NCBI GenBank assembly: GCA_963822295.1
Contig: CAWGHD010000002.1
Coordinates: 620,001 to 684,000, forward strand
DNA: 64,000 nucleotides
From: VRUE01 sp963822295
GTDB lineage: Bacteria; Actinomycetota; Thermoleophilia; Solirubrobacterales; 70-9
Reading direction: 5' to 3'
In this document: in pieces, positions 15,781 to 24,493 of the stretch
Position numbering within the stretch: the first letter of the stretch is position 1
How the letters are laid out: each line of letters opens with the position of its first letter
Notes under the pieces: model-generated
Seen by the model: the letters and a program-made list of their open reading frames with translations, nothing else
What the model was told of the DNA's origin: nothing
Databases searched by the model: none
Program-made: the position numbers and the translations under genes

Positions 15781-17343
15781 GTGCTTCCGCGTCCGGGGGC
15801 GGCCGGGAGCACCTTGAAGCCTGCAATCGTTTTCGTGGGGTTCATGGGCGCCGGCAAGAGCACGGCGCTCGCCGCGGCGCGCGAGGCCGGGCTGGAGACG
15901 ACCGAGATCGACTCGCTGATGGAGGAGGCGCTGGGCAGGCCGATCGACGAGGCCTTCAGGGAGGACGGCGAGGACGCCTTCCGCGAGCGCGAGGCCGAGG
16001 TCGTCGGCGCCCTGCTCGAGCAGGCGGACGGCGGCGCCGTCGCGCTCGGCGGGGGGAGCGTCCTCTCGGAGCGGATCCGCGACGCCCTCGGCCGCCACAT
16101 TGTCGTCTGGCTCCAGGTCGGCGCCGAGGAGGCCTGGCGGCGGATCGCCCACAGCAAGCGCCCCCTCGCCACCAGCGAGGAGGATGTGCGGGCGCTGCTG
16201 GCGGAGCGGCTCCCCCGCTACGAAGAGCTCGCCGACGCGGTCGTCCCCTCGAGCGATCGCGGCGTGGTCGGCCGCGCCCTGCCGTCGGTCCTCGCCCTCG
16301 CGGAGCTGCCCGAGGGGTCGAAGCTGCTCTGGGCGGCGAGCGCCTCGGGCGAGTACCCGGTCTTCGTCGGCCCGGGGCTGCTGGGAGCCGATTGCTGGCC
16401 CGAGGACAGGCGCCGCTTCTGCGTCACCGACGCGACGGTCGGCCCGCTCTACGCCGAGCGCGCCGAGCCGCTGGAGGCTCGGATCGAGGTCGAGCCGGGG
16501 GAGGGAGCCAAGACGATGGCGGAGGCCGAGGGCGTCCTGCGCGAGCTGGCCCGGGCTGGGATGACGAAGGGGGACGTCCTGATCGCGCTCGGAGGGGGCG
16601 TCGTCGGCGATCTCGCCGGCCTCTGCGCCCATCTGTACCAGCGCGGCGTCCCGGTCGTCCAGGTCCCGACGACGCTCGTCTCCCAGGTCGACTCCGCCTA
16701 CGGCGGCAAGACCGGGGTGGACCTGCCGGAGGGCAAGAACTACGCCGGCGCCTACCACCTGCCGGAGGCCGTGATCGCCGACACCTCGACTTTGGCGGAC
16801 CTCCCGCCCGCGGAGCTCGCGGCCGGATTCGTCGAGGCGATCAAGACCGGGTTGCTCGCCGGCGGCCCGCTCTGGGAGCGGGTGCGCGCGATCGAGCGCC
16901 TCGACCCGGCCGGCCTCGACGACGTCGTCTTCGACTGCGCCCGCTACAAGTGCGAGGTCGTCGCCGCCGACGAGCGCGACGGCGGGCTGCGCCACGTGCT
17001 CAACCTCGGGCACACCGTCGGGCACGCGATCGAGGCGGCGAGCGGCTACTCGCAATACCGCCACGGCGAGGCCGTCGGCCTCGGCCTGATCGCCGCGCTG
17101 CGCCTCTCCGACGCGCCGGAGCTGGCGCAGGAGGTCGAGGGGATCCTGCGCCGCCATGACCTGCCGGTCGCGCTCGACCCGGCGATCGACGTCGACGCCG
17201 TGCTCGAGGCGCTGCAGCGCGACAAGAAGCGGACCGCCGCCGGGGTCGGCTTCGTCCTGCTCTCGGAGCCCGGAGAGCCCCGCGAAGGGCAGGTCCTCGA
17301 TCCGGATAGGGTCCGGGCGGCCGTGGAGGAGTTGGTGGAATGA
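15781..17343 (+). CDS. aroKB: Bifunctional shikimate kinase / 3-dehydroquinate synthase
   Basis: One 520-residue chain carries two shikimate-pathway enzymes. Residues 15-170: shikimate kinase with P-loop GFMGAGKST, substrate aspartate in TEIDSLM and GGGSVL. Residues 175-520: dehydroquinate synthase with the NAD-binding GGGVVGDLAG, the metal and substrate region FVEAIKTG, and HxxxH ligands in NLGHTVGHAIE. GTG 15781 has GGAGG ten bases before; TTG 15814 with GGGAG is a second candidate that would remove 11 residues. The next gene overlaps by 4 bases (ATGA). In mycobacteria these are two adjacent genes, so the fusion joins existing neighbours. Confidence 0.95.
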   Translation: MLPRPGAAGSTLKPAIVFVGFMGAGKSTALAAAREAGLETTEIDSLMEEALGRPIDEAFREDGEDAFREREAEVVGALLEQADGGAVALGGGSVLSERIRDALGRHIVVWLQVGAEEAWRRIAHSKRPLATSEEDVRALLAERLPRYEELADAVVPSSDRGVVGRALPSVLALAELPEGSKLLWAASASGEYPVFVGPGLLGADCWPEDRRRFCVTDATVGPLYAERAEPLEARIEVEPGEGAKTMAEAEGVLRELARAGMTKGDVLIALGGGVVGDLAGLCAHLYQRGVPVVQVPTTLVSQVDSAYGGKTGVDLPEGKNYAGAYHLPEAVIADTSTLADLPPAELAAGFVEAIKTGLLAGGPLWERVRAIERLDPAGLDDVVFDCARYKCEVVAADERDGGLRHVLNLGHTVGHAIEAASGYSQYRHGEAVGLGLIAALRLSDAPELAQEVEGILRRHDLPVALDPAIDVDAVLEALQRDKKRTAAGVGFVLLSEPGEPREGQVLDPDRVRAAVEELVE

Positions 17344-17798
17344 GCGCTTCGCACAACCGCGTCGCCGTCCTGCACGGCGTCAACTTCGACATCCTCGACC
17401 GCCGCGACCCGGAGGTCTACGGCGGCCTCTCGCTCGATGAGCTGGAGCGTCGGATCGGCACCTGGGCGCGCGAGCTCGGGCTCGAGGCGACCTGCTTCCA
17501 GACCAACGCCGAGGGCGAGTTCGTCGAGTACCTGCACCGCGTCCCCGACCTCTCCGACGCCGTGATCGTCAACGCGGGCGCCTGGACCCACTACAGCCGG
17601 GCGATCGCCGACGCGCTCGAGGTCGCCGGCCTGCCGGCGGTCGAGGTCCACCTCTCCGACGTCGAGTCCCGCGAGGAGTGGCGCCGGGTGTCGGTCTTCG
17701 ACGGCCTGGTCCTGGGCAAGGTCTTCGGCAAGGGCCCCGAGGGCTATCGCGAGGCGCTCGAGACGCTCGCCGCCGAGCTCGGGACCTCGGGCCTCTGA
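17340..17798 (+). CDS. aroQ: 3-dehydroquinate dehydratase, type II
   Basis: Dehydrates 3-dehydroquinate. The 152-residue length and motifs fit type II: N in HGVNFDIL, R and Y in DRRDPEVYGG, NAGAWTHYS with the catalytic histidine, EVHLSDV, and REEWRR. Residues needed for catalysis in characterised enzymes appear kept, although several usual neighbours differ (HGVN for NGPN, WTHYS for YTHTS, LSD for LSN). Overlaps aroKB by 4 bases and pepQ by one. Confidence 0.92.
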   Translation: MSASHNRVAVLHGVNFDILDRRDPEVYGGLSLDELERRIGTWARELGLEATCFQTNAEGEFVEYLHRVPDLSDAVIVNAGAWTHYSRAIADALEVAGLPAVEVHLSDVESREEWRRVSVFDGLVLGKVFGKGPEGYREALETLAAELGTSGL

Positions 17799-18856
17799 TG
17801 CGCGGCCGCGGCGAGCGCCTGGCCGGCCTGATCGCCGAGGCCGAGCTCGACCGCCTGCTCGTCACCAACCTGACCAACGTCAGCTACCTGACCGGCTTCG
17901 GCGGCACCAACGGGGCCTGCGTCTGCGGCGCAGAGGACCGTGTCTTCTTCACCGACTTCCGCTACACCGAGCGGGCCGAGGCCGAGGTCGAGGGATGGGA
18001 GGTGGTGACCGTCACCGACGACTGGCTGGGCGGGATCGCCGCCCGTCTGAGCGGCACGGTCGGCTTCGAGGACGACCAGATGCCGGTTCGGGTCCTCACT
18101 CGCCTCGAGGAGAAGCTCCCCGACGGAGCCCGGATGAAGGCGGCCGGCGGGCAGGTCGAGACGCTCCGCCGCGTCAAGGACGAGCGCGAGCTCGCCGCGA
18201 TCGAGGCGGCGGCCGCGCTCGCCGACGAGGTCTGGCGCTGGACGGTCGAGCGGGGCCTGGCCGGCCGCAGCGAGCGCGAGGTGGCGCTGGCCGCCGAAGC
18301 CCGCATCCGCGAGCTCGGCGCCGAGCCCGCCTTCCCGGCAATCGTCGCCGCCGGGCCGAACGGGTCGCTGCCGCACGCCGAGCCCGGCCCGCGGGAGATC
18401 GGCACCGCGGAACTGGTCGTCTTCGACATGGGGGCGAAGCTCGACGGCTACTGCTCGGACGGCACCCGCACATACGCGACCGGCGAGCCCGGCGAGCGTG
18501 CCCGCGAGGTCTACGAGGTCGTCCTCGAGGCGCAGGCGGCCGCGCTCGAGAAGATCGCCGCGGGTGTCTCGGGGGAGGCGGTCGACGGCGTCGCCCGCGA
18601 GCGGATCGAGGAGGCGGGCCACGGCGAGCGCTTCGGTCACGGGCTCGGGCACGGCGTCGGCCTCGAGGTCCATGAGGCCCCGCGCCTCTCGCAGCGCTCC
18701 GAGGACGTGCTCGCCGCGGGCGAAGTCGTGACGGTCGAGCCTGGCGTCTATCTGGCGGGGGAGCTCGGGGTGCGGATTGAGGATCTCGTCGTCGTCACCG
18801 AGGACGGCCATCGCAATCTCTCCGGCCTACCGAAAAAGCTGGAGATCGTCGGCTAG
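17798..18856 (+). CDS. pepQ: Xaa-Pro aminopeptidase/dipeptidase (M24)
   Basis: A 352-residue pita-bread metallopeptidase that cleaves X-Pro bonds, probably in the cytoplasm. The N-terminal creatinase-like domain (LLVTNLTNVSYLTGF) is followed by the catalytic domain. Its metal ligands are D in VFDMGAKLDGY, D in CSDGTRTYA, H in GHGLGHGVGLEVHE, E in VTVEPGVYL and E in VRIEDLV. ATG overlaps the aroQ stop (TGATG). In mycobacteria efp follows directly; here four other genes intervene. Confidence 0.94.
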   Translation: MRGRGERLAGLIAEAELDRLLVTNLTNVSYLTGFGGTNGACVCGAEDRVFFTDFRYTERAEAEVEGWEVVTVTDDWLGGIAARLSGTVGFEDDQMPVRVLTRLEEKLPDGARMKAAGGQVETLRRVKDERELAAIEAAAALADEVWRWTVERGLAGRSEREVALAAEARIRELGAEPAFPAIVAAGPNGSLPHAEPGPREIGTAELVVFDMGAKLDGYCSDGTRTYATGEPGERAREVYEVVLEAQAAALEKIAAGVSGEAVDGVARERIEEAGHGERFGHGLGHGVGLEVHEAPRLSQRSEDVLAAGEVVTVEPGVYLAGELGVRIEDLVVVTEDGHRNLSGLPKKLEIVG

Positions 18857-18935
18857 CCCAGGAGATTCGCCTGCAGGACTAAGGGCCTGCGCCTGCAGAT
18901 TTCACCCGCCGCGCGGCTGGCGCCGACAGGTTGCC

Positions 18936-19988
18936 GTGATCGCGACGACCGAGACGATGGACAGCGAGTCCCTGGCGGCGATCCGCGACGCGGCCCGCAA
19001 GGAGCGCCTGATCGACATGGAGCTGCGCCTGCGCCGCTATCGCGCCGTCTGCTTCGCGATCCTGGCGACCAGCCTTGTCGCGCTCGCTCCCGAGCTCGGC
19101 TGGTGGTGGGTCGCCCCCCTTCTCCTCGGCCTCGCCTGCTTCGCCGTCGCCGACCGCTTCATGCGCGACAGCGCCCATCCCGCGGTCTGGGTCGCCGGCG
19201 CCTGGGGGCTGATGCCGCTGCTCCTCGCCGGCGCGGTGCTCGGCACCGGCGGCGCCGGCAGCCCGGCGCTGATGTGGTTCGCCCTCCCCGCGGTCACCCT
19301 CGGCGCCCGCTTCGAACCGCGCGGCACGGCGATCGGCACCGCCTACATCCTCGCCCTGCTGCTGACCTGCACCTACGGGGTGGATCCGGCCACGGCCGCC
19401 ACCCACCATCAGTCGGTGCTCGCCGCGGTCGCCCTCGTGCTCAGCACCGTGACGCTCTCCGGCGCGCTGGTCGAGTCCGACCGCGCCCACCGCCGCCGCT
19501 CGACGATGGACCCGCTGACCGGGCTCTTCAACCGCAATGCGCTCGAGCAGCGCCTCGCCGAGCTCGACGGCCACGCGAGCAGCCAGCCCGACTCCTCCCA
19601 CGCGCTGCTTCTCTGCGACCTCGATCACTTCAAGCGGGTCAACGACAGGTTCGGCCACGCCGCGGGCGACTCCGTGCTCCAGGAGGTCGCCTACACGATG
19701 CGCTCCAACCTGCGTGCCGGCGACTCGATCTATCGCATCGGCGGGGAGGAGATCCTCGCCATCCTGCCCGGCGCCGGCAAGACCGACGCCGTCGCCGTCG
19801 CCGAGCGCCTGCGGCTCGCGGTGCGCGAGCTGCGCCCGGTCGGCGTGACGATGACGGTCAGCATCGGGATCGCGGTCTCGCGACCCGGCGGGTTCGACAC
19901 CGACGACCTCTTCAAGCGGGCCGACGAGGCGCTCTACACGGCGAAGGCGAACGGCCGCGACATGTCCTACTTCAGCTCTACCTGCTGA
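18936..19988 (+). CDS. Membrane GGDEF diguanylate cyclase
   Basis: Likely makes c-di-GMP. About six hydrophobic segments (residues 30-190) form an uncharacterised membrane sensor; the GGDEF domain occupies the last 160 residues (DPLTGLFNRNALEQRL, LLCDLDHFKRVNDRFGH). The active-site loop reads GGEEI rather than GG(D/E)EF, and RAGD five residues before it is a complete inhibitory I-site. Start is GTG 18936; ATG 18957 is an alternative. Its end overlaps the convergent M42 peptidase gene by 11 bases. Confidence 0.9.
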   Translation: MIATTETMDSESLAAIRDAARKERLIDMELRLRRYRAVCFAILATSLVALAPELGWWWVAPLLLGLACFAVADRFMRDSAHPAVWVAGAWGLMPLLLAGAVLGTGGAGSPALMWFALPAVTLGARFEPRGTAIGTAYILALLLTCTYGVDPATAATHHQSVLAAVALVLSTVTLSGALVESDRAHRRRSTMDPLTGLFNRNALEQRLAELDGHASSQPDSSHALLLCDLDHFKRVNDRFGHAAGDSVLQEVAYTMRSNLRAGDSIYRIGGEEILAILPGAGKTDAVAVAERLRLAVRELRPVGVTMTVSIGIAVSRPGGFDTDDLFKRADEALYTAKANGRDMSYFSSTC

Positions 19989-21027
19989 GGTCGATGCCGT
20001 CGGAGAGACGGGCGGCGAAGGCGGCGATCAGCTCGACCGCCGCCTCGAGGTCGCCGAGGTCGACGAGCTCGACCGGCGAGTGCATGTAGCGGAGCGGGAT
20101 CGAGACAAGGCCGGTCGGGATGCCCGAGCGGGAGATCTGGATCGCGTCGGCGTCGGTGCTGGTGCCGCGGCCGCTGGCGGCGACCGTGTGCTCGATGCCG
20201 GCCTCCTCCGCCGTCTCGACGAGCAGCTCGAAGACCTTGGGCGAGAGCGTGGAGCCGCGGCCGATCGCCGGGCCGGAGCCGAGCGGGTGGCTGCCCACCT
20301 CCTTCTCGTCGACGCCGGGGGCATCGGTGGCGTGGGTGACGTCGACGGCGACCGCGATGTCGGGGCGCACCTCGAAGGCCGCCGTGCGTGCGCCGAACAG
20401 GCCGATCTCCTCCTGGACCGCCGCGACCGCGGCGAAGCTGGCGCTGAGCGAGCCGCGCTCGTCGCACCGGCGCAGGGCCTCGAGCGCGACGTAGGCGCCG
20501 AGGCGGTTGTCCATCGAGCGGGAGATCAGGCGGTCGCCCGCGAGTCGCACCGGCTCGGCGGCGATCACCGCCGGGTCCCCGACCCGCACCAGCGCGGCGG
20601 CCGCATCGCGATCGGCGGCGCCGATGTCGATGTGGAGGCGTTTGAGCTCGACGACCTTTTTGCGCTGCTCGAGGTCGAGCAGGTGGATCGGCTTGCGCCC
20701 GACGACGCCGGGGACGAGGACGTCCCTACCGCGGACCTCGACCCGCTGGCCGACGAGGATCTGCGGGTCCCAGCCGCCGATCGGGTTGAAGTAGAGGAAC
20801 CCCTTCTCGTCGATGTGGCTGATCACGAGGCCGATCTCGTCGATGTGGCCGACGACGGCGAGCAGCGGGCCCGCCTCGCCGATTCTGGCGACCGAGGAGC
20901 CGAGACCGTCGCTGGACAGGGTGGCGAAGGAGGCGGCCTCCCTCCAGATCTCGGCGGCCGGGCCCTCGTAGCCCGAGGGGGCTCCGGCGCGCAATAGTTC
21001 GTCGAGTAGTTTCGGTGTCTCGGCCAT
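19978..21027 (-). CDS. M42-family glutamyl/cobalt aminopeptidase
   Basis: A 349-residue dinuclear metallo-aminopeptidase of the M42 (FrvX/YsdC) type. Ligand motifs in order: H in VVGHIDEIGLVI, D in RSMDNRLGAY, the catalytic pair in QEEIGLFGAR, D in AVDVTHATD and H in RYMHSPVE. The frame stays open far upstream, but ATG 21027 (MAETPKLLDELL) gives the family N-terminus. Divergent from the SDR gene with a 67-bp A/T-rich gap. Confidence 0.93.
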   Translation of the reverse strand: MAETPKLLDELLRAGAPSGYEGPAAEIWREAASFATLSSDGLGSSVARIGEAGPLLAVVGHIDEIGLVISHIDEKGFLYFNPIGGWDPQILVGQRVEVRGRDVLVPGVVGRKPIHLLDLEQRKKVVELKRLHIDIGAADRDAAAALVRVGDPAVIAAEPVRLAGDRLISRSMDNRLGAYVALEALRRCDERGSLSASFAAVAAVQEEIGLFGARTAAFEVRPDIAVAVDVTHATDAPGVDEKEVGSHPLGSGPAIGRGSTLSPKVFELLVETAEEAGIEHTVAASGRGTSTDADAIQISRSGIPTGLVSIPLRYMHSPVELVDLGDLEAAVELIAAFAARLSDGIDLSR

Positions 21028-21094
21028 GAGCGAAGCAGCAGTATGCCGGGTCGCAGCGATAAAACGTTTCCATTTTTTAGAAGGGGATTCCTGA

Positions 21095-21916
21095 GTGATC
21101 GGCAACCTGAAGGCGGTGGTGACCGGGGCCTCGAGCGGGATCGGCGAGGCGACCGCGAGGCGCCTCGCGCGTGAGCCGGGCGCCGAGCTCGTCCTGGTCG
21201 CCCGCCGCGAGGACCGCCTGCGCGAGCTGGCCGGCTCGCTGCCCTGCGCGGCCACCTGCGTCGCCGTGGACCTGACCGCCTCCGAGGCCCCCGAGCGCGT
21301 CCGCGCCCACGTGGAGGAGCATCTCGGCGGCCTCACCCTGCTCGTCAACAACGCCGGCGCCTCCTGGCGCGCGAGCTTCGCCGAGGGCGGCCACGAGAAC
21401 GTCCGCCGTCACATGGAGATCAACTTCGACGCGGTCGTGCGCCTCACCGAGGCGCTGCTGCCCACGCTCCGCGCCTCGGCGCCCTCGGCGGTCGTCAACG
21501 TCGCGAGCACCGCCGGCCGGGTCGCCCGTGCCCGCACCGGGTCCTACTCGGCGAGCAAGTTCGCCCTGGTCGGCTGGACCGACGCGCTCTACGCGGAGGA
21601 GCGCGCCGCCGGAGTCCACGTCGGCATGGTCCTGCCGGGCTTCATCGCCACCGAGGGCTTTCCGGCCGAGGAGCTGCGCAGCAGGGCGATCACCCGCTGG
21701 ATGGTCTCCAAGCCCGAGCGGGTCGCCGACGCGATCGTCGAGGCCGGCCCCGGCGGCCGGGCGGAGCGCTACGTGCCGCGCCCCTACGCGCTGGCCGCGG
21801 TCGCCCGCATCGTCGCCCCGCGCCTGGTGCGACGGGTCCTCTCGGGCGGCGCCGCGTCGACCCTGACCACCACGACCGGCGCCGAAGCCGCCGCGGCCGA
21901 GAAGCGCCCTACTTGA
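21095..21916 (+). CDS. Short-chain dehydrogenase/reductase
   Basis: A 273-residue NAD(P)-dependent oxidoreductase. The cofactor site is VVTGASSGIGEA, then NNAGASW, and the catalytic Ser-Tyr-Lys lies in VNVASTAGR and YSASKFAL. A C-terminal extension rich in Ala/Arg with RIVAPRLVRRVL could associate with membrane. Start GTG 21095 follows AAGGGGA. Substrate unknown. Its stop overlaps the convergent secreted-protein gene by 8 bases. Confidence 0.9.
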   Translation: MIGNLKAVVTGASSGIGEATARRLAREPGAELVLVARREDRLRELAGSLPCAATCVAVDLTASEAPERVRAHVEEHLGGLTLLVNNAGASWRASFAEGGHENVRRHMEINFDAVVRLTEALLPTLRASAPSAVVNVASTAGRVARARTGSYSASKFALVGWTDALYAEERAAGVHVGMVLPGFIATEGFPAEELRSRAITRWMVSKPERVADAIVEAGPGGRAERYVPRPYALAAVARIVAPRLVRRVLSGGAASTLTTTTGAEAAAAEKRPT

Positions 21917-22415
21917 ACTGAGACGCCTTCAGGGCGCAGTGCTTGAAGCCGAAGACGAAGCTGACGTTGTTCGAGGCGTTGGCGCTGCGTTCCGCGGCGA
22001 TTTTCTCGTGCGTCGCTTTCACTTTGTTCCCTTCCTTCAGGGCCTTGCCCACCTTGCCCAGGTTCTCCTGGACTTTCCTCAGGAAGGTGAACCACTTTTC
22101 CAGCCGCGGGCTGTCTTCCGTGGGGCGGGGGACGGCGATGATTTCCCGCACCGATTTGCCGAATGCGGTTGCCGCGCGGGTGAAGTGACTGCCGGCATCG
22201 GCCAGCCGGCCGGCGTTGACCTTCTCGCTCGCGCCCTTGAGGATCCGCTTGTTGGCCAGCGTGTTTTTCTCGCAGATCGGGTCGACTGTCGCGACGTATT
22301 CGTCGCGGGTCGGGATCGTGCCCGGAGCGATTTCCGCGTAAGCCGGGCCGGCCACGGCGAGCGTGGCGGCGACCGCCAGAGCGGCTGATATCAGCTTCCC
22401 CTTCAAGTTCCTCAT
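21909..22415 (-). CDS. Small secreted hypothetical protein
   Basis: A 168-residue exported protein. ATG 22415 gives a clean signal peptide (MRNLKGKLISAALAVAATLA, cleavage after PAYA). The mature part is mostly helical and Lys-rich, with one cysteine near the start (DPICEKN) and one near the end (FKHCALK), likely a disulfide closing a helical bundle. It resembles exported proteins of unknown function that recur in related genomes; no enzyme motif. Divergent from efp. Confidence 0.72.
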   Translation of the reverse strand: MRNLKGKLISAALAVAATLAVAGPAYAEIAPGTIPTRDEYVATVDPICEKNTLANKRILKGASEKVNAGRLADAGSHFTRAATAFGKSVREIIAVPRPTEDSPRLEKWFTFLRKVQENLGKVGKALKEGNKVKATHEKIAAERSANASNNVSFVFGFKHCALKASQFK

Positions 22416-22498
22416 AACCCCTGCCTCGGCCGACAGATTACAGGGCACCTGCAGGTAACCCGACTCGGCCGGAATGCATTCGGTCTAGGATTCGCGCC

Positions 22499-23059
22499 GT
22501 GATCTCCACCAACCAGTTCAAGAACGGGTCCCACATCGAGATCGACGGCAAGATCTTCAAGATCGTCGACTTCCAGCACGTCAAGCCGGGCAAGGGCGGG
22601 GCCTTCGTGCGCACGAAGCTGCGCAAGATCGACGACGGGACGGTCCAGGACAAGACCTTCCGGGCGGGGGAGAAGTTCCGCCCGGTGCGCACCGAGTCGC
22701 GCAAGATGCAGTACCTCTACGACTCCGGCGACGCCGCCGTCTTCATGGACACCAACGACTACGAGCAGATCGAGATCTCCGGCGACGTGGTCGGCGAGTC
22801 GAAGCAGTGGCTGCTGCCCAACGCCGCGGTCGACGTCCTCTTCGTCGACGAACGGGCCAGCGACGTGCAGGTGCCGAGCGCCGTCGACATGAAGGTGACG
22901 GCGACCGAGCCCGGCGTGAAGGGCGACACCGCCTCCGGCGGGGGGAGCAAGGCCGCGACGCTCGAGTCCGGCGTCACCGTGCAGGTGCCGCTCTTCATCG
23001 AGGAGGGCGAGATCGTCCGGATCGACACCCGCAGCGGCGAGTACGTCTCGCGGGCGTAG
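22499..23059 (+). CDS. efp: Elongation factor P
   Basis: Relieves ribosome stalling at polyproline, which fits the many Pro-rich proteins here. The 186-residue protein begins MISTNQFKNGSHIEIDGKIF, with the modifiable lysine K32 in the loop HVKPGKGGAFVRTK, and has the usual OB-fold C-terminal domains. Start is GTG. First gene of the run efp-nusB-xseB-ispA-dxs. Confidence 0.97.
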   Translation: MISTNQFKNGSHIEIDGKIFKIVDFQHVKPGKGGAFVRTKLRKIDDGTVQDKTFRAGEKFRPVRTESRKMQYLYDSGDAAVFMDTNDYEQIEISGDVVGESKQWLLPNAAVDVLFVDERASDVQVPSAVDMKVTATEPGVKGDTASGGGSKAATLESGVTVQVPLFIEEGEIVRIDTRSGEYVSRA

Positions 23060-23073
23060 CCTGGGTCGCCCGG

Positions 23074-23451
23074 ATGCGCCGATCCGACCAACGCCGAGAC
23101 GCCGTCTTCGTCAGCTACCAGCGCGACGTGACCGGTCGCCCGCTCGAGGAGCTGGTCGCCGAGTCGCGGCCGCTGACCCGCGAGCTGGCCGAGGGCGTGG
23201 ACCACTTCCGCGAAGAGCTCGACGACGAGATCGCCGCCCACTCGAGGAACTGGGCGGTCGAGCGGCTGGCCCCGCTCGACCTCAACGTGATGCGGGTCGC
23301 GGTCTATGAGATCGAGCACACCGAGACGCCGGCGGAGGTCGCGATCGACGAGGCGGTCGAGATCGCCAAGGAGTACTGCGGCGCCGACGCCCCCAAGTTC
23401 ATCAACGGGGTGCTCGGCGCGATCGTCCGCGAGCGCGGCGGTGTCAAGTGA
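23074..23451 (+). CDS. nusB: Transcription antitermination factor NusB
   Basis: Binds boxA of rRNA operons with NusE to prevent premature termination. The 125-residue all-helical protein contains RRDAVFVSYQRDV, LDLNVMRVAVYEIEH, AIDEAVEIAKEY and KFINGVLGAI, all characteristic. ATG 23074 is 14 bases after efp; the stop overlaps the next start (GTGA). Confidence 0.93.
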   Translation: MRRSDQRRDAVFVSYQRDVTGRPLEELVAESRPLTRELAEGVDHFREELDDEIAAHSRNWAVERLAPLDLNVMRVAVYEIEHTETPAEVAIDEAVEIAKEYCGADAPKFINGVLGAIVRERGGVK

Positions 23452-23627
23452 GCAGGCTGGGGGAGATCTCGGCGCGGCTCCAGGCGATCGCCGCCGAGCT
23501 GGAGGGCGAGGGCGCGGACGACGAGCGCGCCGCGGAGCTCGCGCGGGAGGCCGCGGAGCTCTCCGCCGAGGCGGTCGAGGAGGCCAATCGCCGGATGCGC
23601 GAGGCCGACACCCCGGGCGCCGAGTGA
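23448..23627 (+). CDS. xseB: Exonuclease VII small-subunit-like protein
   Basis: A 59-residue helical protein (GTG start) with the pattern RLGEISARLQAIAAELEGEG followed by a long acidic coiled-coil helix, as in XseB. The order nusB-xseB-ispA-dxs supports this, since xseB-ispA-dxs is a known operon elsewhere. No large subunit (xseA) gene lies in the window. Overlaps nusB by 4 bases and ispA by 4 bases. It was found by reading the gap; conservation of XseB is weak, so a generic coiled-coil protein remains possible. Confidence 0.65.
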   Translation: MSRLGEISARLQAIAAELEGEGADDERAAELAREAAELSAEAVEEANRRMREADTPGAE

Positions 23628-24493
23628 GCGCCGGATACCCGGAGGACCTGCGCGCCCTCGTCGAAGAAGCGCTCCGGGACCTGCGCTTCTCGCCGGCGGC
23701 GCCCACCGCCGGGCTCGAGGAGGCGATGCGGCACTCGCTGCTCGCCGGCGGCAAGCGGGTCCGCCCGGTGCTCTCGCTGGCGACGGCACGGGCGCTCGGC
23801 GCCGAGCCGCAGCGCTTCCTGCCGGCCGCCTGCGCGATCGAGCTGATCCACACCTACTCGCTGATCCACGACGACCTGCCGGCGATGGACGACGACGACC
23901 TGCGGCGCGGGCAGCCGACCTCTCACGTCAAGTACGGCGAGGACGTCGCGATCCTCGCCGGCGACGGGCTCTTCGCCGAAGCGGTGAGGACCTTCAGCGA
24001 GCAGCCGGGCGACCCGGGCCGCGTGCTCGCGGCGCTGGCCGAGCTGAGCGCCGCCACCGGGGTCGACGGCATGGTCGGCGGCCAGTACGTGGACGTGTCC
24101 GGCGAGGCCGGGGACGCCGACGGCCTGCGCGCCCTGCACGCCCTGAAGACCGGCCGGCTGATCGCCGCGAGCGTCGGCGTCGTGCTCGTGCTCGAGGGAG
24201 TGCCCGAACCTGAGACAATCCCATTCCGTCGGTTCGCGAACGAGCTCGGCGTCCTGTTCCAGATCGTGGACGACATCCTCGACGTGACAGAGAGCGACGA
24301 GCGGCTCGGAAAGCCCCATGGAAGCGACGAGCGGCATGGAAAACTCACCTACGTCAGTCTCTTCGGCCTCGACCGGGCCCGTGAGCTCGCCGGTGAGTCG
24401 CACCGGAAGGCGACCGCGGCCCTCGCCGAGGCGAACGGCGAGACGGAGGACCTGATGCGGGTCGCCGACTACATCTTCACCAGGAACGAATGA
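23624..24493 (+). CDS. ispA: Short-chain polyprenyl diphosphate synthase
   Basis: Condenses IPP with allylic diphosphates to farnesyl or geranylgeranyl diphosphate. The 289-residue protein has GGKRVRPVL, the first Asp-rich motif at D83-D89 (DDLPAMDDDDLRRG) and the second in DDILDVTES. Start GTG 23624 overlaps xseB. It pairs with dxs, which overlaps its end by 4 bases, to supply prenyl precursors. Chain length cannot be settled from sequence alone. Confidence 0.95.
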   Translation: MSAGYPEDLRALVEEALRDLRFSPAAPTAGLEEAMRHSLLAGGKRVRPVLSLATARALGAEPQRFLPAACAIELIHTYSLIHDDLPAMDDDDLRRGQPTSHVKYGEDVAILAGDGLFAEAVRTFSEQPGDPGRVLAALAELSAATGVDGMVGGQYVDVSGEAGDADGLRALHALKTGRLIAASVGVVLVLEGVPEPETIPFRRFANELGVLFQIVDDILDVTESDERLGKPHGSDERHGKLTYVSLFGLDRARELAGESHRKATAALAEANGETEDLMRVADYIFTRNE

